A stretch of DNA of 64,000 nucleotides from the NCBI GenBank assembly GCA_049999765.1, contig JBNGIQ010009169.1:1-64000 (forward strand). Direction: 5' to 3'. Within the stretch, counting starts at the first letter, position 1, and each line of letters starts with the position of its first letter. Positions 21,549-31,358 of this stretch are shown piece after piece. Made by a program: the position numbers and the translations under genes. The notes under the pieces are model-generated. The model saw only the letters and a program-made list of their open reading frames with translations, searched no databases and had not been told where the DNA came from. Source of the DNA: Phaeoceros laevis (lineage: Eukaryota; Anthocerotophyta; Anthocerotopsida; Notothyladales).

Positions 21549-22001
21549 ATGGCGTCTTCGGTGGCGGTCTCTCACGTGGCAGCACGGGCTTCGGCCCCTC
21601 TTCCGTCCTGCTCCTTCAAGCCGCAGAGGACCGCTGTGAGCAGCAGGACGAGTGAAGGCGTTTGGAGGGCCTTCCGGCTGCAGGAGGCTGGCAAGGGGCG
21701 GGTGACATGCATGGCTACCTACAAGGTGACATTCAAGACTCCTTCGGGGGAGAAGGTTCTTGAAGCTCCCGACGACGTCTACCTGCTAGACACAGCTGAG
21801 GAGGCGGGGCTTGACCTGCCATACTCCTGCCGCGCAGGCGCCTGCTGCTCTTGCGTCGGGAAGATTCTAGGGGGAGAGGTGGACCAGAGCGATGGCTCTT
21901 TCCTGGACGATGACCAGAAGTCAGCTGGCTATGTGCTCACTTGCATTGCATATCCCACTTCTGACGTTGTGATTGAAACGCATAAGGAGTCAGACATGTG
22001 A
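21549..22001 (+). CDS. petF: Plant-type [2Fe-2S] ferredoxin, chloroplast precursor
   Basis: Intronless, 150 residues. Residues 1-54 form a Ser/Ala/Arg-rich plastid transit peptide; the mature protein starts near ATYKVTFKT (residue 56). The cluster ligands are Cys94, Cys99 and Cys102 in [10 protein letters not shown], and Cys132 in VLTCIAYP. Ferredoxin carries electrons from photosystem I to NADP reductase, thioredoxin reductase, nitrite reductase and others in the stroma. The mature length (about 95 residues) and the acidic surface are typical. The loop normally reads CRAGACSSC; here the first serine is Cys100, an extra thiol beside the cluster. The start follows a normal ATG context (GCCATGGCG). 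Confidence 0.96.
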   Translation: MASSVAVSHVAARASAPLPSCSFKPQRTAVSSRTSEGVWRAFRLQEAGKGRVTCMATYKVTFKTPSGEKVLEAPDDVYLLDTAEEAGLDLPYSCRAGACCSCVGKILGGEVDQSDGSFLDDDQKSAGYVLTCIAYPTSDVVIETHKESDM

Positions 22002-24175
22002 TTGCAAGTGCTCCGAGAGCTTGCACGTTGGCTACCTCGTTTCCCTGTCGTAAGTAGGTTGCTGATCTCCCAGTGCGAAACACCATTCTTCTTTGCAGCA
22101 TAGCTGCAGTTGGGTCAATTTTGTACTTTCTCCTTCTAGTTGTAATCGATTTTTGAGCTTCCATTTTTCTCTCGGCAATATGATCTGCGTTGCATGTAAT
22201 GCAGCAGGGTTGCTGGTCTCAGTGTAATAATTTTTTTGCTTGGAGATTTCCACTTTCCTGCTTGCAGCAGAGCTGGCTATATTGTTGCACAAGCATATTC
22301 GTAGTGTGCCAAGCCCTTGTTTTCAGGCCTCGGAGCATGACTGTGCAAGGCTTGCAGATCTGTGCTTCAGTTAACAACGCTAAGGAATCGAGAAACGTGA
22401 TGCACATTTCGGGCCAGCATGGTTTGACCAGGCCACAGGCTGTGCGGTTGTGAGTAGGTGGACACGTCCTTCTAGATCTAGGTCTTTTCACTATGATGCT
22501 TTCTAGCCTTAGCTGTCAGCTATGTTTTGTGACCTTCTGATATTAGCGCTGGTTGCAAAGCTTGGTTGAAGACGTTAGAGGTGTATTCCTAAGATCCTGA
22601 AGTCACCGCTCGTGTGAATGTGCCTCTATCACGCAGTGGTCAGGAGCCAGGTGAAGATCAGTGAGACTGCGTCCCCCTTCACGCAGATCTTCACGGTTTG
22701 GAGTTGGGCTAGCTCATATTTGTGCTCTTGAAACCGAGGGCAATCTGGCCTCTACAGATCGGCAACAATATTGATCCAGTCATTTTGGTGGAGCTTGCGG
22801 CATGCCACTTGCAGGGTCCGGTGCTGCATCTGGCAGTCTATTCTTCAAGTTTCAGGCAATTGATGGATCCCGAGTCAGTCAAGGAAGGACCGGTGGCTAC
22901 GCTTAGGATTTTGGCGTAAGTATCCTGAAAGTGCAGTTAGAATTCCTCCTTGACTCGCTAGCGACCATCCCTTGGCAATACAAGACATCCTCCCCTCTTT
23001 GCTTTATTTGTTGACGTAGTTTTAGGTCCCAGGTGCTTGATGCATGAAAGCAGCTGACGGTTTTGGACTGGCAATCTTACAGTTGTCTGCGTGTAATGTC
23101 CGAAACTAGATGCTGGTCACTGGGAGTTTCCAGTTGTGATTCCTTCAGTGGGCTGACCCTGCTGTAACTGTTTTCTGATGGAGCAAGCGTTGACAAAGCA
23201 AAGTTCGTTGTTTCCTACTCCGACGGTGGCAGCATATGGTATTCCTGACTTCGGTACGTCAGCACCTTCAGCATAGCCGGCCAGGCAAGACTGGAAGTTT
23301 CAAGAGGTTCCTTGAGTCGTTTCTGGCTTTAAATGGAATATAATCCGAAAGTCTGTGTTTCGCTCAGCTGTCTCTGTTCGCTATCAAAACAGGATATAGC
23401 CAACTATGCTTCTTCTAGATCTTGTTACCCGACTAAAACTAGTCCAAGGCATTGGAGGGTTCAGCCCAAGGAAGCATACTGCATTCTGGTAGGCTCCTTT
23501 TAACCTAGCAGCCCTTCGAAATATGATCCCACTGACAACTTCTGAATGCTACCCGGCAATGATCCAAATGCTACCCGGCAATGATCCAATGATCTGAACT
23601 GAACATTCTAGCTTGGACATTAGGAATCTAGGATCAGTGGATGATTTCCTTCTCTACTAAGTGGATGATTTCCTTCTCTACTAGGTAAAGTTTCCAGTTT
23701 GTGCATTCTGAAAGAGAAGGAAGTTTTCTTTACTTCATGACCGGTGTTGTCTAATGTCTAATTTCGGACCAAGACGTTTAGCGGGTTTAAACTCTGGTTA
23801 GCTTAGGCGTTGAGCGCTCGGTATATGATTATTATACCCCACCTGCAATCCCACATGATGGATGCATCAGTCTACTAAACGATGATGACGCTAAGTGCGA
23901 AGTTCCTTTTGGCCTAACAATTCTTGGTCACGATCCCCACACCGATGTCCTTAGAGGAGAATCGGCGACACGAGTCGCGAATCAATTAGCGAGCCAGCTT
24001 CTTTCCCTCCAATTTTTTGCTTTCTTTGCCTCCATCTGGGAAAGTTTCCCACCAAATCCTTCCCTCCTCTTCAGCCGCACCACCGCAAGTAGTAGCAGCG
24101 GAGGAGACTAGGAAGGGCCGATTGCTATACCTTGCACGCTGTCCCTGCATTCCCGCATGCGTGTGCCGGCCAGAT
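22002..24175. other. Intergenic with two short tandem duplications
   Basis: About 2.2 kb holding the ferredoxin 3' UTR and the promoter/5' UTR of the SET gene. No gene is recognised. A 22-bp unit is duplicated perfectly at 23545-23588, and a 24-bp unit (one difference) at 23637-23684. Confidence 0.55.
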
Positions 24176-25808
24176 ATGGGGAAGAGGCGGAAGAAGGTGC
24201 TGCTGTCCATGATTTACAAGAGGGAGGAGAATCCACTGTTTGGAAACAAGAGGGTGAACAATTACGAAGACCTCATGTGCGAGGGATGCAAGCAGGGGGA
24301 TTCGGAGGAGGAGATGCTGCTGTGTGACGGGTGCGATCTGGGGTACCACATGTTCTGCCTCTGCCCCATCCTGGTCACGGTTCCCAAGGGCGACTGGTTC
24401 TGCCCTGCCTGCTCCAAAAATGACAAGATTTCCGGTACGCTTCAGCTCATTTGCAATGGGCCTGTCTCAACTGGTTCTTCATCCCGTTGTTTTTTGTTCT
24501 GGATTACGAAGATTCAGGTTTTGGCTTGAGGGAGGTGGACGTGCTGGGTTTTGGTATCAGAATTTGGACAGAGAGGTAGGAAGCTGCGGAGGTGAACAGT
24601 CTGTATGGGTTTCTTGCAGAATTCCCCAAGGTGCAGACGAAGATCGTAGACTTTTTCCGCATCGAACGGCCGCTTCAGGTTTCTTCAGGTACGGACGCCG
24701 GGGGTTTAGCTACAAGTGGTAGGTAGGTTTGCTTGAAGCCGGAGCTTCGAATGGCAAGCTTAGTTGGTCCGTGCTGGTTGGTCAGGGGCAACAAGAAAAC
24801 GGAGGCGAAACAGCGGTTCTCTGTCCATTCAGAAGCGGAAGAGGAAACTGATTCCCTACACTCCTAGTAAGGACGCGCAGCGCAGATTGGAGCAAATGCA
24901 CTCCCTGGCGACGGCTCTGTCATCTTCGGGAGTGGAGTACAGTGATGAGCTGACGTATATCTGTCCAAGATCGGCCAACGCAGCGAGATATGAGAAAGGG
25001 GGAATGCAAGTATGTGCGTTTCCTTGTTCCACCTACAATGGCAAGATGTCTGAAAAAGGTTGTTGTTGACAACCAGTCTTTCCCTTGGACAGGAAATCAG
25101 CAAAGATGATAAAGTCACTTTGGAACTTTGCAAATCCATGTCCGCTAATGGAGAATGGCCTCCTTTGATAGTCACACGGGATCCTCGCGAAGGGTACTAA
25201 CTTCACTCAAACTTACTTGGTACAGTCTGCTCTGCCTAATTGTGAGGTGCATGTGAGTACTCGTGTGCTGAGGATTGTTGTCTGTGGCAGGTTTGTGGTT
25301 CAGGCAGATAGCCACATCAAGGATATGACCTTGGTAGCAGAGTACACTGGAGACGTGGATTACATGAGGAACCGCGAGCATGATGACGGTGACAGCATAA
25401 TGGGCTTGCTGTTTTCGGAGGATTCAGGTGATGAATTGGTCATCTGTCCAGACAAACGTGGCAATATTGCCCGATTCATCTCTGGCATCAACAACCACTC
25501 TCCGTAAGCAACTCGGAACCTGTTGCTCGCATACTTACTTTTTTAGCCTTGGAAGAGCTGACTACCTGCCTCCCTTATCAGTCTTTCATTCGTATGCCCA
25601 CGGCACTAGCTATCCCTTGACCTGAAACTGCTCCATTTATCTTTGTAGGGATGGAAGAAAGAAGCAAAACATCAGATGCGTCCGGTTTGACGTTGATGGA
25701 GAATCACGGGCCTTGCTGGTTGCAATCAGGGAAATTGCAAAAGGTGAGCGTCTGTACTATGACTACAATGCATACCAGCAGGAGTACCCCACACAACACT
25801 TTGTGTAG
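24176..25808 (+). CDS. ATXR6: Histone H3K27 monomethyltransferase, ATXR5/ATXR6 type
   Basis: Exons 24176-24434, 24620-24688, 24786-25009, 25093-25193, 25291-25503 and 25649-25808 sum to 1026 nt (341 residues) with all phases matching. Domain order: a PHD finger at about residues 34-80 (CEGCKQGDSEEEMLLCDGCD, then HMFCLCP and WFCPAC); a PCNA-interacting PIP box QTKIVDFF at 92-99; a basic region (RKRRRNS, KRKRKLIPY); and a SET domain with LVAEYTGDVDYM, RFISGINNHSP, LYYDYNAY and the family's C-terminal tail ending in QHFV. ATXR5/6 deposit H3K27me1 during replication, recruited through PCNA, and keep heterochromatin silent and singly replicated. A plastid-targeted form is known for ATXR5; here a short upstream in-frame stretch lacks an ATG, so nuclear location is inferred. 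ATXR5 versus ATXR6 cannot be decided. Confidence 0.93.
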
Positions 25809-26817
25809 GCACACAGGCTGAAGGCCAGCCAGATGTGCATTTTGTAGCTAGCATTCTTCCATTTTTTGTAGCATTGATCCGCCGAAGAGCCAACCAAGCC
25901 TGCCCATATTCACCTCTCTTGCAATGACTGTTGCTGTGGCCAGCACCGGTTATGGATGACCCTGAGTTCGGAAAACCTCTTTGCCTGGGAGCTACTGAGA
26001 TTTTCTTGCCCACTCCATCCCACTTGGACTATGTATCATGCATCTTGTACCAAAGTACACAGTAGGTAGTTCCAACATCCTGACAGGCCCAATCAGCATC
26101 TGTGGTTTCTATGAAGAAAATTGGCATGGAAGCCAATAAGAGGGCTCTTTGTCCCAGTGAGTAAAGCCTTGCACCATTTATTTTGCGTGGAAGTCTGCCG
26201 AGGTTGTAGGCTCTTACAAGTTTCGGCCCAGGTGTGCTGCTTCTGCAAGTACAAAGCTTGGCCATGGGCAGTGTCTGCGCTGGCATCTACTATACGTGCG
26301 AAGTTGTTGCTAGGTTTCGTGGCTTATCACTTCTGCCTGTTGGCCGAGGCACGTCATGAAGTCCTTTCTTCGTCTAACAATTCCAGGACCGGGAGTGGCT
26401 TCGACACCCGACCAGCAACAATGCAATGTGAATGTTGCAGACCATATTCCTCGTCCTTACATTCACATTGAGCTCTCGTCATCATGTGCAGTAGCTCTGC
26501 TGCCTTCGATACGGGAGAGCAAGGCGTTATCAAGAGCAGGGTGTGAAATTCTTGACCGTTGTCAATGAGCAGCGCCGGGATACTAATCACACCATTTTAA
26601 AAAGGAGATGCACTACCAAGTTGAACTGCCAAAACTAGCTGAGTGTTGCGATCGCTGTTGCAAGTTAAGCTTCTCTCGTGTTGAATTCTTCCTGCATGAA
26701 GGTTCCGGATCCAGGAGCAGCTTTTGCGGGTATGGTGTCTTTGACACGTATTTCAGACGCTTTATACCTGCTGCCGGACACATGTACACTAGACCGGAAG
26801 AGTTTACCATCAAAGCC
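25809..26817. other. 3' flank of the SET gene, no gene seen
   Basis: About 1 kb between the SET gene and its broken copy. No open frame has recognisable content; the first few hundred bases are probably 3' UTR. Confidence 0.5.
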
Positions 26818-27130
26818 TTCCCCTCCTCGTCAGCCGTCACTAGTTGTAGCAGCGGAGAGGATGGAGGAAGGGCCTAGGCCTATTGTCCCTCCTGCGATGA
26901 CCCTCTTTCACGTGCACGTTGTCCCCACTCCCCGGCTTGCGGGTGATGGGGACGAGGCGGAAGAAGGTGGTGCTGTCCATGAATGACGAGGGTGGAGAAT
27001 TTGGTGTTCGGAAACAAGGAGGGTCAACACTTACAAAGACCTCACGTGCGAGGGAAGCAAGCCGGGGGATCCAGAGGGCGGTCCTGCTGCGTAGCGCATA
27101 CGGTCTGGTGTATGTTGGGATGGGACGAAG
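26818..27130 (+). pseudogene. Broken duplicate of the first exon of the ATXR-type SET gene
   Basis: This stretch follows the 5' UTR and exon 1 of the gene at 24176: the CCTCCTC-TCAGCCG leader, AGTTGTAGCAGCGGA, GAGGCGGAAGAAGGTG and CTGTCCATGA, in the same order and spacing. An ATG reads MGTRRKKVVLSMN against MGKRRKKVLLSMI in the parent. Indels then shift the frame before the PHD cysteines are complete, and similarity fades around 27130. Only the 5' part is present, about 2.6 kb downstream of the parent in the same orientation, so a local DNA duplication is likely. Confidence 0.8.
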
Positions 27131-27197
27131 TTCAGTGTTCAGTTATAAGCCGTAAAGGTTAAACAAAATTCTTCTGGTCCGCGAAGTATGCACCGCT

Positions 27198-27271
27198 GGT
27201 TTCGTGGTGTAGTTGGTTATCACATCAGTCTAACACACTGAAGGTCTCCGGTTCGACCCCGGGCGAAGCCA
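27198..27271 (+). tRNA. tRNA-Val (anticodon AAC)
   Basis: The 7-bp acceptor stem is GGTTTCG with CGAAGCC (27264-27270), with discriminator A. The anticodon stem TCAGT/ACTGA encloses loop CTAACAC, giving anticodon AAC. The D-arm contains AGTTGGTTA and the T-arm TTCGACC (canonical TTCGA). There is no intron, and the 3' CCA is not encoded, as expected for a nuclear gene. Confidence 0.95.
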
Positions 27272-28113
27272 TTTCATGAAGAGTTAGATATTATTTTGAA
27301 ATCACTTCCACATATTTTGGCGAAAGCCCCGTCCTAGAGGCCTGCCAGCTTCGGCAATAACTAATTACGTTTTGGAAAAGTCTCAACCTAAAATACACGT
27401 CAAAAATTAAAAATAATCAATTCGGCAAAGGCCTCTAGGGTATTCCTTTTTTGGTATTGTATCAAACTATCATCCCATCAATAATTATTAATCAGTGGCC
27501 CATATAAGGAAGAGAATGTCCATGCACAACTTGAGGTACATATTTGTGCTAGGATTGATGTATATTTTAATTTATGAAGTGTTGGATTGATGTGCATTCT
27601 AGTTTCGCCTAATCTGTGTGATAAGGCATTCACACTCTGCGACCAAGGGTTAAGCTCTCACCTACTCCCTATATTTTATCACATATAAGTTGCAATTAAA
27701 TTGTAGCTTTAAGTTCAAAAAGAAATACTAGTATTTTTTACTACATTTTAGGTAACTTATAAATTATAAGCATACAATATATAGCAGTATACAACCATAA
27801 GTTGATAACTATATGGAAAAATAATTTTTCCCCCCAATTCACCATACCATGTATTAACTAGTACGTGCGTTCAATAATATGTAAGGTTCTTGCACAGATT
27901 GCCTGTTGCATTGACTTGACTACCTCAACTTGTCCACCATCATTCTTGCACACTTTGTAGGACTTCTGAGCTTCCTACCCAAGGAATTTTGTGGGCTCCG
28001 TAGTTAAGATTGTCTTCCTGCACAGTAGTCCTACCATCTTCTACCTGGTAAGACTCAGAAACGCCGCAGCCTCCCAAGTGAAGTGAATCATATGGTTATT
28101 GTTTTTACTACTA
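27272..28113. other. AT-rich intergenic, local direct repeats at right end
   Basis: No gene seen. At 28075-28180 a block of about 50 bp (with TTGTTTTTACTACTATTACT) is present twice in tandem; the second copy runs into the 3' end of the eIF4E-like ORF. Confidence 0.5.
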
Positions 28114-29001
28114 TTACTGCGACCCTTCCAAGTGAAGTGGATCATATGGTCTATTGTTTTTACTACTATTACTGCGACCACATTCAAACTGAACCCGTTG
28201 TTTCTCAACGAGATTTGGAAGGACATTGTGAGTAGGTTCATAGCAAATAGTGACAATGTCATGAGGTTCATAGCAAATGGTGCAGTCCAATGGCAAACCT
28301 AGTTGTTTGCGGATTGAAGCTCGCAAAGAAAGTTTTGCAAGATGGGTAGCATCACTATGCATCCAAACACTAATAACATTCTCATTTGGCGCATGAGTAG
28401 TGAAAACAACGACACTAATCATGGCCTCCAAGTTGAGAAACTTATTCCCTATAAGACTCAACACAAAATTTTCCCATAAAAGCAATGACTTATCCTTATG
28501 AAGTTTAATAACCCATTTTCCTCCATGTCTATGATTTCCATCATAACATGCCGGACTAACTCCATGTTTGCATAAGCAAACTTCCGTGGGATCATCTAAA
28601 AAAGTCACATTTACTCGAAGATGACAATAGCATTCCCATGTTTGATATATGGTATTTGTTGTACTGATTTGTTTCTTGGGGTGATGAGTGGTGTCATCAC
28701 TAGTCTCTGAAATAAGAGATTCCTTGAAATATGATACATTGTACCTTTGCTTCAAAAACAGAAACCAATTGGATTTCATGAGTTTGAATCCACTGGAATC
28801 TTTACTTTCAACCTTCTTGTTCTCAATACTATTCCGACTATCTTGTAAGGAAACATCGTCTTCAAGTGTTTCAAGGGGTTGCACTTCTTTTGAAGACCCA
28901 TTCATATTGAGTTTCTCGTCATCCTTGCTCTTATTGCTGCTACACCATACCTTGAAATAGTATGATGTTGGAGAATGGCTTGTTGGAGAATGGCTTGCCA
29001 T
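28114..29001 (-). CDS. Divergent intronless eIF4E-family (nCBP/4EHP-like) ORF
   Basis: ATG at 29001, 295 codons, no introns. Residues 1-75 are a low-complexity leader with a duplicated SHSPTS. From about residue 119 the eIF4E fold is recognisable: YQTWECYCHL, FLDDPTEVCLCKHGV, GGKWVIKL, LLWENFVLSLIGNKF and ISVWMHS, then LRASIRKQLGLP and YEPHD, the last two typical of the nCBP/4EHP class. eIF4E proteins grip the mRNA cap between two aromatic residues and a glutamate. The second cap tryptophan and the following glutamate (P-M-W-E-D in the family) are Cys152 and Tyr153 (P-A-C-Y-D), so cap binding is doubtful. The C terminus repeats the TICYEP string through a local duplication. Lack of introns suggests a retrocopy. 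The frame is still open, so it may be a young pseudogene or a repurposed gene. Confidence 0.72.
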   Translation of the reverse strand: MASHSPTSHSPTSYYFKVWCSSNKSKDDEKLNMNGSSKEVQPLETLEDDVSLQDSRNSIENKKVESKDSSGFKLMKSNWFLFLKQRYNVSYFKESLISETSDDTTHHPKKQISTTNTIYQTWECYCHLRVNVTFLDDPTEVCLCKHGVSPACYDGNHRHGGKWVIKLHKDKSLLLWENFVLSLIGNKFLNLEAMISVVVFTTHAPNENVISVWMHSDATHLAKLSLRASIRKQLGLPLDCTICYEPHDIVTICYEPTHNVLPNLVEKQRVQFECGRSNSSKNNRPYDPLHLEGSQ

Positions 29002-31358
29002 TCGTATTGAATGAGTTATATATAAAGGATTGAAGATGTATACGTTGACCAATATAAAAAATAATATAACAAACTAAGCTGAATTTACTGCACAAGCCAC
29101 ACATATTTTATTAGTATATGATAAAATATTAGGGTGATGGAAAATAAACTAATTTTTATGGAATAATGACATTTTTTTTTATTGATTGATCTTAATCAAC
29201 ATGGTTTAAGATAACAATAGACATGTGTGATGTAAAAAGCTGCTTACACTTTGTACAATTTCTTGGTCTTCCTCTGAGTTGGTGCTAAGGTGTAGAACAA
29301 GATAAAGAAAGAGATGATCAAAGTAAATAACATAGCCATGAATACGAACATGTATAGGTGCTCGTAGGAATCTCGGCCTAAGTTATTTGTGTTACCTTAG
29401 ATGATGTGTATCCGACTTAAAAGGTAGTCCCGTGGATCTTTGCTAACATATATATTTGACTACTATGGATGGCGTCTAGTAGTATCTTGCGCTAATACAT
29501 ATACCGTGTCAACCTCTTGCAATAACATATACACCCGAATTATACGACTCCTCTTCCATGGATACATGGATCCTTGTCTGAAATCTCAACCGTCTAGAAT
29601 TATACATACACACTTAGTATACATCTCTTCCTTCCAAGGATCTAGACCTTAACCCTTAAGGGTTCTACGGGACAAAAGTGTCCCTTGGGTCCTCCAAGCC
29701 ATGCTTTCCCAACATTCACCTATCTCAAAAATCTTTAATAAAACGTACTTCATACCGTTGGATAGAGCTAGATGAGCTCTATCCAATTGTATAAATTAAA
29801 AAATGATTCAAACTCAGCAATTCCGAATAAAAAAGGCAAATAGTGGAAACGGGTTCAAAGAAAGCCTGTCTCGAAGCTAAGCCCCTCCTATCCCGAAGCT
29901 AAGCCCCTCGAAGTAACGGCCTTTTTTAGGGCTCCCGGCCCTTGGACTCTTAAGGGTTAACCTCAATACATATTGTTCACACACCCCACAGGAAGGAACA
30001 ACAAATTGAGCAGGGTACTCACAAATTCCGAGACAAATGAAATTTCCTGTGGCCTCACCCAAATACTAGAAGTTGAGCAAATTTAGGAATTAAAGGCCGC
30101 TCAAACTTAACATTGCCTATCGGAGCACACCCAAAAGTAGAATGATCTCATACAAAACGTGCTCCGAAGGAGTACATACCAGCCATACGACGTTTGTTTG
30201 CTTTAGGGGTGAGAAAGGGTTTGAGGGACCTAACGGTTCGCTAGAGGTCACTGTCAGGACCTTTCTTTTGAGCCTTGAGGTGGAACCGGCGGCGAAGCAA
30301 CATGTAGAACCCTAAGCCTAGACCTTCATTCGTTGTGAGTGGCTTCTAATTCAGCACCAGGGAAAATAAAACGTACTCATCTGTGAGACTGTGACTACGG
30401 CGTGACAATTGCCGCTGGATTGCTCCATTCTGCAGTCCACGTTCATCGTATTTAAACAACGGCTCCGAACATGTCGTTCCTCCTGCCACGTCGTTCCTCC
30501 TGCCACGTCGTTCCTCCTGNNNNNNNNNNGTCGTTCCTCCTGCCACGTCGTTCCTCCTGCCACGTCGTTCCTCCTGACACTTTCGTCACCATGTGACTTG
30601 GGCCCTAATCATGAGATAAAAGTTCATCCTTCTCTTCTCCGGCAAAGAGCCAAAATCCTCTGCTTTGAGCTTGCAGAAGACAAGTCAGGCCACGGCTCCT
30701 CACTATTGGGTATTGGGTCCAAACAGTCCAAACTTCCTTACCGTGTACTGTCACGGCGTTTCTACACCGACATGGTCTTGGAGTGCCCATGTGTTCCCAG
30801 GCAACCATTGTTTCCAGGCAAAACCGCCAGAGAACTGAAATTTGACCCATGCCACTCATTCCACCTCCCCCTGGCGTTTAAGACAACAAGCAAGTTAGAC
30901 ATCCCAGTAGAATTGACATCAAATAAGAAGAAAACGTGTTCTTAAGACATGTCCACTACATGTTTTGGCTTGTCATTCTGCAATACCACTGTCCACGTCC
31001 TATACCCAATGATTACCTGAGAGAGATGAAACCATGATTGCGACTGCCACTCCCATCTAGTGCTGGTGTCAAAAAATCTGGTAAGCCAGTCGAAAAACAT
31101 CAGCCGAAAACGTCATTCACGCTTAAGCTTGGCTGGGCGGGGAACAAAAAAGTGACAATGCTGTCGTCACTGCTGAGCAAACTCAGAGAGGTTCCAAATG
31201 CTGCTACAGATTTTCACATCTCTCCTTCTTTGTTATGGATACCTTTCTCTTGTCCAGCTCTTTCCATCAAAGCTTCATACTTCATTTCCAATTCAACGCA
31301 ATGAGTGGTATGTGCTCTCCGTTGACTTGGCTTGCTCAGCTGGCAGTCCCTCTTATCC
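29002..31358. other. Long intergenic region with a minisatellite, no gene seen
   Basis: About 2.4 kb, AT-rich to about 29,870 then mixed. Several open frames at 30,400-30,950 have no recognisable content and arise partly from the 17-bp repeat array. Nothing else is supported. Confidence 0.45.
30473..30580. repeat. 17-bp minisatellite interrupted by a 10-N gap
   Basis: Unit GTCGTTCCTCCTGCCAC repeats three times on each side of a 10-N run (30520-30529). The copies are identical apart from the last. Spacing across the gap is not a multiple of 17, so the gap length is nominal and the copy number unresolved. Confidence 0.92.

Noticed and set aside
24017-24175. In-frame upstream extension of the SET gene as a plastid targeting peptide
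   Set aside because: No ATG in the extension; the first Met with family sequence is at 24176.
30473-30580. Repeat array considered as CRISPR
   Set aside because: Units are contiguous 17-mers without spacers, in a plant genome; it is a minisatellite.
30409-30945. 178-codon plus-strand frame
   Set aside because: It crosses the 10-N gap and a 17-bp minisatellite, and its downstream part is unrecognised; insufficient support for a gene.
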